Below, one piece after another: positions 42,201 through 53,561 of a DNA stretch of 64,000 nucleotides (within the stretch, counting starts at the first letter, position 1; every line of letters begins with the position of its first letter). Source of the stretch: Mesorhabditis belari. Taxonomy: Eukaryota; Nematoda; Chromadorea; Rhabditida; Rhabditidae. The notes under the pieces were generated by a model that saw only the letters and a program-made list of their open reading frames with translations, was not told the origin of the DNA and did no database searches. A program made the position numbers and the translations under genes. The stretch is from assembly GCA_958450365.1 (NCBI GenBank), contig CAUEEP010000757.1, positions 1,111,501 to 1,175,500 of the forward strand. The letters are read 5' to 3'.

Positions 42201-45200
42201 AAATAGTAGTGCACTCTCTAATGCGGTCCAGGAGGGGGTTGACAAAATAGTAGTGCGCACAACTATTAGAGAGAATACAGTAGCTCCAATCGATTCCCCG
42301 ACCCTAAAAACCCCAGGGTACAAATTTACAGCTAAATTGCTTCTCTTTTGTATCATCTACAAAGCAAAAGAGAAATAAATAACTGTATTTGTGCGATCGC
42401 TTAATCGCTCGCTATCTGTAAAGGCTCTTTTTGAATCTGTAAAGGCGGAAAAGCGTTCAGCGAGTAAGCCAGTCTATGCCCAAACTCCTGGGATCAATTT
42501 TTACCCAAATTTGGCTGCTTTGCGTTACAAATTGCAGTCAGCCGGACCCAGCCATTTAAAAATTTCCCCATTTCTTTGAACAAAAAACTGAAAACATAGA
42601 TATAGCTAAAAGATTTGAAGTAAGGTATCCCTTTAAGTCATCCGGTAAGAGCCTAAAATCTTATTGTTCATAAGCTCAAATTGAATTGTTCATAAGCTCA
42701 AATTCTCGAATTTAAAACAAAAGAACAATTTCTTTCCAGGTGATCTACTTCAGCAATGGATGCGCGATGAAAAAGTCGACAAATGTGAAGACTTTCAAGA
42801 ATCCCATTGAGACTCAACCGGGTTTGTAAAGGGAAAATTATTGCGAAATTTATCTAGAAGAGAAATCTAGTGGCATCAAAGATAACTTGCGCAATTTCAA
42901 CTTATAAAAAAACCTCTCATTTCTACAATTTCTCCATCCGAAAGCCGGATTGCTAAATACTATTGCAGTAGAATCGAGTTAGTTAAAAAAGTAGCCACGG
43001 CTACCTTTGCCTAGACGTACTATTTCGAGCAAACGTTGAACGTTGTTCACACATTGACTACAGTAGTATCTGTTGCAACAGTTGTTCCTTATCTTACAGA
43101 AGAACCCAAGCCGACGACGAAAAAGGAAAGCCACGAGATGAAGGGAGACGAGTACGGTAAGGTTTCTAATTTTTAGAAAAAGCAATCTTTTTTTTTCAAA
43201 GCAGATTAGTTTTGTCTTGAAGTTTTGAGTTACTTTTCACCACTATTCTTTTGTTAAAAATCACTTTTTCAAAGCAATCAAATTAGACTATCAAATTTGT
43301 AAAGAAATCTAGTGTGACGTGAGAGTTTTCTATTCTTTTTAGAAGAGGAAAAGAGCTCTGGAGAGGGATCGGGCAAGGAAATCGGGTGAGAAAACGAAAA
43401 AATCCACAAAAATCGGCAAATCTGAGCTGAGCACAAGCACCGAAAACACTGAAGAGATCGGGAAATCTGAAGAGAAAGAAGAAAATGAAAAAGAGCAAGA
43501 TGATGGAAAGGAAATGATCGGAGATGAGTATGATGACGAAGTGGATCAAGAGAAAAACGAGGAAAATGAGGAAAAGACGACTGCGAAACCGGCGAGAGCA
43601 AAGAAATTCCCGAAGATGGCACAAAAAGAGATCACAACCACCACACAAGCACCCGATAGTGAACAAACAGGCATGCACTCATTTGGCTTTTGTTTAAAAC
43701 TTAAAGTTTAACCTAGTAATACTTAATCCATAGTTGAAAAACTTAAAATACTTCGAAATGAACAAAACAACTTTAAGCTCTCAATTGAGTCTATCTGGCA
43801 GTTTCAGTAAGAAGACTGACCTCCAAGAAGAAATAGAAAATTTCAAAAAGAATACGGACTTCCATAAGCCTTTATAATTTCTCATAATCTGTTTGTGATT
43901 TTAAACGATTTTAAACGATTATCATTCCTACACTACTGGACAATGAAATATGATATTTGAAAAAAGATCATCACTTTCGCGCGTCTATAACTCCCTTCTA
44001 TTTACCGTATTTCTAAATATTAATATTGCCATTTTGTAGCTCTTGAAAAGAGCTTTCAAAAATGTATAACACTAATAGTTTAAACTCAAAGACAAGGGAG
44101 TTACAGACGCGCGAAAGTGACGATCTTTTTTCAAATATCATATTTCATTGTCCAGTAGTGTAGGAATGATAATCATTTAAAATCGTTTAAAATCACAAAC
44201 AGATTATGAGAAATTATAAAGGCTTACAACCGTACACTTTCTACACTTTTGCGGTCATGATAAGAATGATCTTGAATCTCAAAGATTTTCTTGAAGGAAT
44301 AGTGTAGAAAGTGTACAGTACTGGACAATGAAATATGATATTTGAAAAACGATCGTCACTTTCGCGCATCTGTAACTCCCTTGTCTTTGAGTTTAAACTA
44401 TTAGTGTTATACAATTTCTGAAAGCTCTTTTCAACGGCTACACAATGGTAATATTAATATTTAGAAATATGGTAAAGACAAGGGAGTTACAGACGCGCGA
44501 ATATGATATTTCATTGTCCAGTACTGTATCTAGTTCTCGAATTCACAAACACTTTCAGCACCAGTTTATTCATTTTTCACATAAAATATTATATAGATTA
44601 AGCACAAAACTTCCTCATTTTCTTTCTCAGTACTCATTTTCCTCATTACATTTCTTTTTAGATGATGAAACAACGACTATTGTTGAGTCAGAAGATCAAG
44701 ATGATCAAGATGCGCTATTGGATGATGGAGAGAGATCTTATGAGATGGAAACTGAAGAAGAAACAACAACGAAAGCAAGCAAGAAACATGTAAGCGCTTT
44801 GAAGCAACTTTAACTCAGCTTATAAAGTTAAAAATCAAATTTTCAGTCAAACGAGAATACGAAGACGTTAAAGTTCAAGAAGCCGGCTCGAGAATTTGCG
44901 AGTAAAACGGTGACTGCTTACAAAGAGGACAGAAAGGTTAGTCTCAAATGTCAAACAAATTGTTCCACATAATCAAACGTTTTTAGAAGAAACAAAAGGA
45001 AATGGAACGTCAAAAGGAATCAGCTAAGAATGTGATCGATCAAGACGAAGATGATGATGTAATGGGGGATAATGGAGGAGAAGATGATGAAGAAGAGCCA
45101 GTCAATGTTATTCCATCCATTCAAGCTACAGAGGTCATTTAAATTAGATGAATCTTCAATTATTAGATTAGATTTTTAGTCTTTTATTCATTTTTCATAA

Positions 45201-47344
45201 ATCAGAATTCAATCAGAATGATTTCTAGGATGAATCAACGCGACATCCATTCATCAAATCTACCGAGGTTCCGGTAAGTTTTAAGAGATTAGATAGATAT
45301 CGATTAGATTTTAAGATATATAAACTTTAGAAGTCTTAGAAAAAAGATATTTTTTTGATCTTTTTACAGGCTGATCCATCATCTCTCTTTTCCGAGTGGT
45401 CTGATTGGACTCCATGCACAAAATCTGGAGAGAGACGAGTGAGAAGAAGAAAATGTTTGGATTTAAGAAGGTATTTGTAAAATGAAGATGAGATTTATTA
45501 TGTACACTACTGGACAATGAAATATCATATTTGAAAAAACACTTTCGCACTTTCGCGCGTCTGTAACTCCCTTGTCTTTACCGTATTTCTAAAAATTAAC
45601 ATTACCATTGTGTAGCCATTGAAAAGAGCTTTCAGAAAATGTATAACACTAATAGTTTAAACTCAAAGACAAGGGAGTTACAGATTACAGTGACGATCGT
45701 TTTTCAAATATCATATTTCATTGTCCAGTACTGTAGCACTGATTAAGATGTGAGAATTTAGTAATAGCTTTAAATGCTTCACGCAATGAACTAATGGCTT
45801 AAATTTGGATTATATATAGCTTCATTTTTATTCACCTTGTAGTCTTTATTCTAGTGACTTCGTTTGCTCAGAGATTCTATCTTTCTCTTACCTATTTCCT
45901 TCTCTTTCTTCCTTTCTCTTCTCGCTTGTATTTCCTCTTTCTTTTCTGGCAAGAAGATACCGGATAGTTCAATGGTTAGAGCATTTGCCGAGAAAAAAGA
46001 AAAGGAAAGGTCGTAGATTGAATCCCCTCTCCAGGAATCTTTCTTAGCCATTCCTTACCCTTGTCTTTATTTCTAAATATTAATATTACCATTGTGTAGC
46101 CATTGAAAAGAGCTTTCAGAAAATGTAAAACACTAACAGTTTAAACTCAAAGACAAGGAAGTTACAGACGTGCGAACGTGACGATCGTTTTTCAAATATC
46201 ATATTTCATTGTCCAGTAGTGTAAACTTGTAAAGAAAGCTTTCTCTCATAAAAGATGATTCAGATGCTTGGGTGCTTTGATGCAAGTTGAGAACTGTCCT
46301 GCAGTCACCACTCCCGTCATGAGTCCAGAAGATTACGGTAAGGTTTTATCAAATTTTAAGTTCATAAAAGCAATAAACAGTTATAAATTGGAAGAACATT
46401 TAGATCAACCACCACTTGAGTCCGTGAGATCAATTGTCGCCGAGCCGAGTGACAGAGACGATTTTCAAGATCAAGGTAAATCCATTTTTTGAAACATTCA
46501 ATTCATTTAACAGTTTTAAAAGATTTAAACTGTTTTGGTTTTTTCAGGAGCTCAACCAGTCCCCCTTCCTCCAGCCGATGATCAGCCATCAGTATGGAGT
46601 CCGTGGCTAGGAGTTTGCCAGGTAAAAACACTTTTTCTTAACAAATTATTCATGATCAATGTGTTTTTTGTAAAGAAGTGAGCTAGTTTAGAGTTAAACC
46701 CGAGTTTCAATTGGTTGACTCAATAAAATGAGTAGCCTCAATCGATTCCCCGACCATGAAAACCCCAGGATACAAATTTACAGCTCAATTTCTTCTCTAT
46801 TGTTATCTATAAAGGAAAAGAGAAATTCCTGTAAATACCTTGTTCTTTGTGCGGTTGCGTAATCGCTTACGATCTGGCACACCTTTCCGATAGATAGCTG
46901 TTCCTTTTGAAATCGGTAACGTCGACGGAGCGGTGACTAGGCGTTAGGTTACTAGGGGCCACTGTGTGAAATCTTTGGGACCAATTTCTCCCCCAGCTTT
47001 GGCTAGATCTCCTTCACAATTTCCACATCCCGTTAAAACAAGACAAGCCGAGAGACTCAAGGTTGAAACTGGCCTAAAAGCTGATTAATCCTTTAATAAT
47101 AATAGAATCAGAAGGTGATAGCCTGAGCTTTAAGAACTTTGCACAACTTATCGCGATTAAGAACAACTGCGAACAGTGTTCCAAATTCTTAAGTTACCTA
47201 AAAAAACCGAATTTTCAGCAATTCGCTTCCGGCCAACCATGCAACAACGGTGAAATGATCGGATTCGAGTCCCGGGAATGTCTCGCAAAAGATTCAGCTC
47301 AATGCACCGGGCCATTCTTCAGATATTGTACTCTCAATTGTTAG
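39264..47344 (+). CDS. Secreted PAN/apple and TSP1-like domain protein, ~643 aa, 17 exons
   Basis: Exons: 39264-39342, 40707-40831, 40902-41055, 41383-41522, 41729-41824, 42740-42821, 43100-43161, 43343-43670, 44662-44789, 44847-44936, 44987-45133, 45229-45273, 45370-45470, 46264-46337, 46395-46475, 46548-46621, 47219-47344; 1932 nt, phases close. Signal peptide MKLLIFGLCLATALAA. Two PAN/apple modules follow (about residues 29-118 and 126-205), with CxxxC spacing and RYFEKFC. A charged linker rich in E, D, K and T (about 205-490) may be disordered. WSDWTPC near 502-508 and WSPWLGVC near 594-601 begin two TSP1-like modules; the last ends at the C-terminal cysteine. PAN and TSP1 modules bind proteins and glycans, so an extracellular matrix or surface role is inferred. 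The intron after 43670 starts GC, and no GT donor fits. The 57-nt intron 46338-46394 is in frame and could be retained. Exon 7 uses AAG/GTTTCT, not the nearer GTAAGG, to keep frame. Confidence 0.82.
42187..42282. mobile_element. Short MITE, TACCGTATTCTCTC family
   Basis: TACCGTATTCTCTCAAATAG at the left and the complement ending GAGAATACAGTA at the right enclose 50 bp. It lies in intron 5 of the PAN/TSP1 gene. Longer relatives are clustered at 49037-50321. Confidence 0.75.
42283..42560. repeat. Dispersed repeat shared with 46725-46950 and GPCR intron 5
   Basis: CAATCGATTCCCCGACC, AAATTTACAGCTAAATT and GCGATCGCTTAATCGCTCGC appear here and, with changes, at 46738-46870. The first part is found in reverse at 10940-11170. 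It is probably a fragment of the mariner-linked sequence seen after the element ends at 27834 and 35169. Confidence 0.6.
43865..44226. mobile_element. 66-nt-arm palindrome with a MITE at its centre
   Basis: The arms 43865-43930 and 44161-44226 are complementary with one mismatch (TTTCTCATAATCTGTTTGTG and complement). The TACTGGACAATG MITE (43929-44162) sits exactly at the axis. It is in the GC-AG intron of the PAN/TSP1 gene. Confidence 0.85.
43929..44162. mobile_element. Palindromic MITE (TACTGGACAATG family)
   Basis: It is a full-length copy with both termini TACACTACTGGACAATGAAA and complement. The interior includes ATTAATATTGCCATTTTGTA and TTTAAACTCAAAGACAAGGG. Confidence 0.85.
44229..44318. 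mobile_element. 90-bp inverted-end element GTACACTTTCTACAC
   Basis: GTACACTTTCTACAC at the left and the exact complement at the right enclose about 60 bp. A diverged reverse copy lacking one end is at 59580-59652 (GAGATCCAAGATCATTCTTA). Confidence 0.7.
44314..44528. mobile_element. Palindromic MITE (TACTGGACAATG family)
   Basis: It has both termini (TACAGTACTGGACAATGAAA and complement), with a small deletion on the right arm. It is in the same intron as the copy at 43929. Confidence 0.85.
45503..45735. mobile_element. Palindromic MITE (TACTGGACAATG family)
   Basis: Full-length copy in intron 13 of the PAN/TSP1 gene, with termini TACACTACTGGACAATGAAA and complement. A SINE-like repeat follows directly. 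Confidence 0.85.
45742..46050 (+). mobile_element. SINE-like repeat with tRNA-like core
   Basis: It is nearly identical to 17892-18190, with a fuller tRNA-like core (GATAGTTCAATGGTTAGAGC, then TAGATTGAATCCCC). It lies between two MITE copies inside one intron. Confidence 0.6.
46060..46223. mobile_element. MITE (TACTGGACAATG family), left end missing
   Basis: It begins inside the left arm (CCTTGTCTTTATTTCTAAAT) and has an intact right terminus. It abuts the SINE-like repeat, which probably replaced the left end. Confidence 0.8.
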
Positions 47345-47510
47345 TTTCTATTATTTCTTTATACCTTGTGCAATCTCAGTATCTGACTAAAATCATCTTT
47401 CACATTTTTACAATCTTTTCTGCTCATATCGCCAAATATGGTGTCATTTCCTCTCATTCAAGTGCAATTCATTTTTTTGTGATTTCTTTTCGTTAGTCAT
47501 AAAGCTATGC

Positions 47511-47516
47511 AATAAA
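47511..47516 (+). terminator. Poly(A) signal AATAAA of the PAN/TSP1 gene
   Basis: It is the first AATAAA after the stop codon, about 170 nt downstream. Confidence 0.5.
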
Positions 47517-47519
47517 GCA

Positions 47520-48205
47520 AGATTATAGATGGCAAGGAAAAGTATTAACTGAATAAAAATGGTATTAAATGGTTTGAGTTTCTATTTGGGCCACCGGTTT
47601 AAGCGTTTAGTGTCAACTAGGTATACTCATTGGATCAAGAAATGGCCATTAGAATGAAATGAAATAGATGAGCTGGCGTTCCGATGTTCCGTGCCGATGA
47701 AATAGATGAGCTGGCGTTCCGATTTCGTTCAATTTCCCCTTTCATTGCTACAAATGGAGTTGAAGATTGAAATGATTGATTGGGTTGAAGTCCGAGAGGC
47801 TGAAAATCTCTTTTAATCTACCAAATTTCTCCATAAAAATTACATATTTAATGAATTTAATGAACATATTTATTTAATTGTTTTAAAAACGCATCGAAAA
47901 GATCTACCGCTCAATCAAAAGATATCAAAAATTACGTGAATATTTTCCGAAGAACTGTATAAAAGGGAAAAAGAGGCTAGCAAAACAGCTATGGCTTTTA
48001 AATGTGGAAAAAGAAATTTGACTTTAAACGAATCTAGAAATTTGACTTCATTAATGACTTCTTTGTGCTGATTGCATCCAATTTAATCAATGAAACTTTC
48101 ATGTTTGTATAAGAAAAGTTAATGAATCTCTGGAAAAAGATTACCTCCTGAAATATAAAAATAAAACAAGTTTAAATGTTGAAACATCAAAATAAGAAAA
48201 AAAAG
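47520..48205. other. No gene seen
   Basis: Only a short duplication, GATGAGCTGGCGTTCCGAT (47669 and 47707), stands out. Confidence 0.5.
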
Positions 48206-48210
48206 AAAAG

Positions 48211-48300
48211 ATGGCATTGAACCCAAGCAGAAGACTGAGGGAATCGTTTCGGATAGAAGATCTAAACTATAAGTCCTCTATCCACTGCGCCGCCAGTCCA
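48211..48300 (-). repeat. tRNA-like sequence
   Basis: Read on the minus strand, TGGCGGCGCAGTGGATAGAGG is a good box A and D-arm, and GCTTGGGTTCAATGCCA resembles the T-arm. The spacing between them is long (about 60 nt) and the acceptor stem does not pair, so a SINE head or tRNA pseudogene is more likely than a working tRNA. Confidence 0.45.
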
Positions 48301-48578
48301 CATTCGGCTGGTACTGAAGGCCTTCTCTCTATTCTTATGCGGGAATCTCATTTGATTTTTTCATTTTTTGGCTACAAATTTAAAATGTTTATAACTTTTG
48401 ATAGAGAGCAAGAAAAACGGAAAGCAGATTCGGGATCAGCATGAAATTCTGTATCTAGAATGGTCTAGAACAAAAGGTTTTTATTGAGCTAAGACTGCGA
48501 TCGGCTTTCAAAATGAAAATCGATCAGAATAGAGAAAGCTATTGAACAAGCTATGTTTTTGTGAGGATCCAAAAGGAC

Positions 48579-48817
48579 TAGAGTGTGTTCTTTGCGAGTA
48601 AGTAATTACTCGAGTAAATTTGCATGAGTAATTGTCGAGTAATGTGTTTTCTAAAAAGGCGCGCCTGCGCGAAACAAAATATAAAAGCAATTTTTTGCGC
48701 AGGTTTTTCAAAAAAAATCATTTTTTACACTGAAATCCTTGGTTATTTCGTTATTTTGTTTGTTTAAAATCTTTTTTATTTAACAAAATCTCTTTTTTTA
48801 GGAAAGAACACACTCTA
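48579..48817. mobile_element. 239-bp hAT-type MITE with perfect 8-bp TSD
   Basis: The left end TAGAGTGTGTTCTTT and the right end, its complement AAAGAACACACTCTA, form 15-bp inverted termini. The 8-mer AAAAGGAC occurs directly on both sides (48571-48578 and 48818-48825). An 8-bp target duplication with TA-starting short inverted ends is characteristic of hAT elements. There is no coding content. Confidence 0.85.
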
Positions 48818-49036
48818 AAAAGGACCGTTAAAGTGCAATTTTTGGAGAAAAACTTTGAGAGATAAAGAAAATTTCTTTGACTCAAAAGTAAGATAATATA
48901 GAATATAAAATCAAAAATAATCTTATGATTAATAGTTTTTTTGAAATCATTTTCTTCATCAGCAACTGCTCTGTGCGTCTCCATTCAAGCAAAAGTTGTA
49001 AATTTTGTGCTTTTTGAGCATCATTAAATTTTTGAA

Positions 49037-49253
49037 TACCGTATTTTCTCTAATAGTTGTGCACCCCGCCGAGTTGATGACTATTTGACGGTTTCGAAGC
49101 TTTTGCAGATGCTCAACTCTTTAATCTCCCACTAGATCTCATCGTCAGCTACATTTTCCAACCCCACATTGATAGGTTCTGGGAAGCGGTTCTCGAGATT
49201 TCGAAGAATTTAGGCAACGCTCAAGATGCACTACTATTAGAGAAAATACGGTA
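49037..49253. mobile_element. MITE, TACCGTATTTTCTC family, copy 1
   Basis: TACCGTATTTTCTCTAATAG and the complement are the termini. The interior has ATCTCATCGTCAGCTACATT and ATTGATAGGTTCTG. It is 217 bp. Confidence 0.85.
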
Positions 49254-49460
49254 TCTATTGAGGAAGTAGAGGGACAAGAGAATTTCCGAGATTTTGACAA
49301 TTATTGAATAAAATAGTTGATAGATATAGGAAAAGAGTAGAATTTATTAAATCAAACAAAAAAATTATTTGGTTGATGTAAACGTGATGACACCTTTTTC
49401 ACCATTCTCTTTCTAAATCTCTGGAAGTCCAGCTGCTATTGGGATTTGCTTACTTTAGTA

Positions 49461-49677
49461 TACCATATTTTCTCTAATCGTAGTGCACCCCGGCGAGCGG
49501 AGTTGGTGACTATTTTACAGTTTCGAAGCTTTTGCAGAAGCTCAACACTCAAATCCCCCACTAGATCTCATCGTCAGCTACATTTTCCAACCCCACATTG
49601 ATAGGTTCTGAGAAGCGGTTCCCGAGATTTCGATCAATTTAGACGACGCTCTGGGTGCTATTAGAGAAAATACGGTA
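49461..49677. mobile_element. MITE, TACCGTATTTTCTC family, copy 2
   Basis: It has the same length and interior as copy 1, with the start mutated to TACCATATTTTCTC. Confidence 0.85.
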
Positions 49678-49906
49678 CTCATATTTGATTTCATTAGAAT
49701 CAAACTAGAAATCGAATAAAATCAAACGGAGAACGGAAGAAAACTGGGGTAAAGATTACGATAGTTTTCCAAATTATCTACTTTTTAGAAAATGAATCGT
49801 TTACTGGGAAATCTACTTAAGAAATCTTAGAATCCTTCAAAATTTGAAGACAATCTATTCCGCGCAATTGTTCAAAACCAGTAATTCATCAAAAATCAAA
49901 CAGCTA

Positions 49907-50321
49907 ATCAGCCACAAGATCTCATCGCCAGCTACATTTTCCGACCCAACATCGATAGGTTCGGATAAACGGTTCTCGAGATTTCGAGGATTTTAGGCAA
50001 AGCTCAGGCTTAGGCTCAGGCTTAGACTCAGGCTTACTCTGTAAGTAAGTCTGTAGCTCTGTAAGTACCGTGTTTTCAATGCACGAGCCGAGTTGATGAC
50101 ATTTTACGGCTTTCAAAGTTTTGCGCCTATTTTGCGTTGAGTTGATGCCTACTTTACGGTTTCCAAGCTTTCCCAGAAGCTCAACACTCAAATCCCCCAC
50201 TAGATCTCATCGTCAGCTACATTTTCCAACCCCACATCGATAAGTTCTGATAAACGGTTCTCGTGATTTCGAGGAATTTAGGCGCCGCTCAGGCTGCACT
50301 ACTATTAGAGAAAATACGGTA
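49907..50321. mobile_element. MITE, TACCGTATTTTCTC family, copy 3 plus internal fragment
   Basis: 50066-50321 is a third copy with both ends (TACCGTGTTTTCAATGCACG at the left). Just before it, 49917-50015 repeats the interior alone (ATCTCATCGCCAGCTACATT). The cluster therefore grew by local duplication as well as insertion. Confidence 0.75.
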
Positions 50322-51556
50322 AATATCTCTCAAAATTTCTTTTTAAAAATGTATCCAAGTCTCAAAGAGCACATCTCTTTATTCAAATTAGTGTCAAAAG
50401 AATCTTTTCAAGGCCAAAAGGGTTCCTTTCCTTTCCTTCAATCACTTCTTTCGTTGGTGGTGCCTCGTACGATTTTTTTTGAATCAAAACAAGTTTTCTT
50501 TCGATCAAAACAGGAAATGTTTCTTAGATTTCTTAGATTTCATAAACTTTTGATAGGGAAGAGCTTAAATGCAGTCATTTTCGATACGGTACAATGATAA
50601 GTATGAATATAGGCTCTCGACCATTTCCCAATAGAAAATTCAGCAAAAACCTTTCAACTTTCCAAATTATCCACCTTTTAAGAATCGAATAAACGAGGAA
50701 AGATCACAAGAAATTTCCAAGTTATGCACTAGTTTAGAAAAGCGTTTTATGCACAAGGAACAAACCAAATTTCAACTGTCAGCCTCTGTAAATACTAAAC
50801 GAAAATAAGTACGAATTTCGAAGCGATTTCTTGACAATTTCCCCCCAAACAAACACTCTAGTCTAGCAAAATACCTTTATTTGTGAATGATCTTCGATCA
50901 GTTCATCTCAAGTGTCTCCTTCAATTTTTTCCTGATTCCCGATCCACTCACAAATATTTATCATGACTCAAATTTTCAAATCTATCTCGGTGAAAAGAAG
51001 TTGCCTTTTTATTGTTTGTCGAATTTTTTTGTGATTTGAGTTTAGAGTTCCTTTTCTCTTTTCTCAAAAACATAAAAAGGAACGGTTTGTGAAGGAAATT
51101 GAGAAATGAATGGAAGAGGAATTTGACGAGGAATTCTCTCTATTCACTAAGTGCAGAAAAGACTAGATTTTAGTCTTTCACAGGGAGATCTTTAGTGTTT
51201 GTTTTAGTGACCTTTTTGAATGGGTCCGGGTGTTTCTTTGATCAAAAATTTATAGGAAATCACAAAATTGAATGATCAGAATTTCTCTAATCTTACGAAT
51301 CAAACTGTAGGAAAAAATGTGCTGTAAAAAGTATTACTTTGTCTTTGCCTTTGTCTTTGTATTACTTTGTAGCTTTGTCTCAATGCAGTATGCGGAGCTA
51401 AACGTTACAGTTATCGGCAAGGTGTCAACTCTCGATCAAAACTGATTGATACTATTATAAATCTTTTTTACTTCTTTTATGCTCACTAGATTAAAGATGA
51501 ATTTGGAAAAAGTTAATGTCATTGTTATTAACTTTCATTTGAAGATAAAAGCCTGG
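50322..51556. other. No gene seen
   Basis: AT-rich intergenic sequence. Short frames at 50349-50597 have no recognisable motif. Confidence 0.45.
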
Positions 51557-51725
51557 CTTTTGGGTGAATCAACTCTAGTCAACTTTTGAGTGGATCAACT
51601 CTAGTGGAATCAACTCTAGTCAACTTTTGAGTGGATCAACTCTAGTGGAAGCAACTCTAGTCAACTTTTGGGTGGATCAACTCTAGTGGAAGCAACTCTA
51701 GTCAACTTTTGGGTGGATCAAATCA
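51557..51725. repeat. 41-bp tandem repeat, about four copies
   Basis: The unit TGGATCAACTCTAGTGGAA plus GCAACTCTAGTCAACTTTTG is repeated. The half-unit CAACTCTAGT recurs twice in each copy. Confidence 0.85.
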
Positions 51726-52680
51726 ATGCATGGTTTCCAAGTCAAGCCGCACATTGATCAACTCTCCAATTAGTACTTTGCAAGCTGTACTTTGAAAGCT
51801 GGATAGGAAGTTAAAGCTTATAGTTAAAGCTTCTAGTTAAAAGGTTAAAGAGAGCTAATCTGAATTACTTTTTACGGAACAAGCCAAAAGGGATACTTAT
51901 ACCCAAAAGGGATATCTGTAACTTGTTAAACAGATAAAACTTTGGAAGAGGCGTTGTGAATACTATCTGAACATTGAAATATTTTGATATCAAAGTCTAT
52001 TTTCTTACAAAATCTCACAAGATAAAGCTTAATGCTTTGAGGAAATTCGACTAGAAACTACTTTAAAAGATTTTGAATTAAAGTCTGCAATTTCTTCATT
52101 CTCAAATCCTTTTCTATAAATTAAAGAATCAATCAAGTCTAGCTTCAAAAAAAGCTATTTACATTTTGTTTTCATTTACTTTCACTTTTGCATTTGCAAG
52201 GCTCATGCAAAAAAAATGGGGTCAAAAGTGAAGAGGATTCTCTGGAGGGAAAAGAAGGGTTCTCTAAATTGGCTTTCCCCCAAAATGCGTCTGTTCTTGT
52301 CCCCTATTTTTCACCAGATTCGTTTTGTCGTGTTTTTCTCATTGTCTGTGGTGGATGATCGTGCTTGGCACGACTCTTTTCCTCACTTTTTACTCATCCA
52401 ATACCATTTGTAGGGGTAAAAAGTGCGCCAAGCTTTTTGAATGGCTTTAACATGATGAGGAAAAGATTCAAATCTACAATATTACTCTGAGTTTTAGTTT
52501 TTTGATCTAATGAGTTTAAAGTGGCGTTTCGAAAAACCAAAGAACATGTAAATTTCTTTGATTTTTCGAAAATTTCTTTGATTTCGTAAGATTTCTGCTT
52601 ATTTGTTTCAGAAAATTTCAAAATTACAACTTATTTTCGTAAAGTTTTCAGTTCTTCGTGTCATTTTGGAGATAGAACTT
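51726..52680. other. No gene seen
   Basis: No coding signature was recognised in this AT-rich stretch. Confidence 0.45.
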
Positions 52681-52944
52681 GAAAATGTACTCTTTCTGGT
52701 GCAGTCATTTCTTTAGTACGCACCAGAAAGGGTGTGTTTTCCTTATTGAGTACAAAGACGCTTGGGAGGTTTGAAAGCTCAAGGATTCGCTGGAGTAGAT
52801 AAAAATCAATTGCATGATATCCATTAGTCGATCGCTTCATTTCGAATCCTACTCCTCATTGAGTTTTATGAATTGAATGCACCAGAAAGAATGCTATTTT
52901 ATTATTGTACCAGCCGAAGAACCCGTCTAATAGCCGAATATTTT

Positions 52945-53115
52945 GGAGCGGCGGTATTGTCGTTGTAGCGACGGTCTTGTCGTTGGAGCGACGGTCTTGT
53001 CGTTGGAGCGGCGGTATTGTCGTTGGAGCGACGGTATTGTCGTCGTAGCGCAGTCGGAAGCGCGCTTGTCTACGGCCATCGGTAATAACCCAGGTTTGTC
53101 CCCCGTAGTGCCACT
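52945..53115 (+). repeat. GC-rich 20-bp repeat followed by a tRNA-like sequence
   Basis: Five copies of GGAGCGACGGTCTTGTCGTT (52945-53044) run directly into GTAGCGCAGTCGGAAGCGCGC, which matches a tRNA box A and D-arm. A T-arm-like CCCAGGTTTGTCCCC follows about 35 nt later. The last repeat unit grades into the tRNA-like start, as if a tRNA or SINE 5' end had been amplified in tandem. Confidence 0.6.
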
Positions 53116-53269
53116 GAACTTGACTTTTTAAATTATTGGATTGAAATGACATAACTACAATATACATATTCTAAGGTTTTCTAAAGAAGCTTGGTCAAAA
53201 TTGGTTGAGAAAATGGTTGTACAGATAGAGAAACACTGCTCTTTTATAGAGATGTTACATCCAAAATGG

Positions 53270-53365
53270 AACAAGCGTCCGGTTCGGAATCGAACGTTCA
53301 AAACTGGACACAAATTTTCGCTTAATTTCGGACGTCCTGTTGGGAATAGGACGCTTGTTCTGTAA
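53270..53365. repeat. Inverted repeat GGAACAAGCGTCC
   Basis: GGAACAAGCGTCCGGTTCGGAA at the left is mirrored by GGGAATAGGACGCTTGTTC at the right, about 60 nt apart. It is probably a tiny fold-back. Confidence 0.55.
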
Positions 53366-53561
53366 CATGTACATTAAAGAACAGAAATACTGAGAATGCT
53401 TATTGTACTTAGTCTCAAATCTTATTAAAGATTCTCTCAAAAGCCTCCTTTACAATAACTTTAGATAACAGTTATAACAATAATAAGTTCAGCATTTCAT
53501 TACCCTTTTGACACTTTTTCTCTTTTGTTTACTATATCTATAATCATTAAACGAATTGCTT

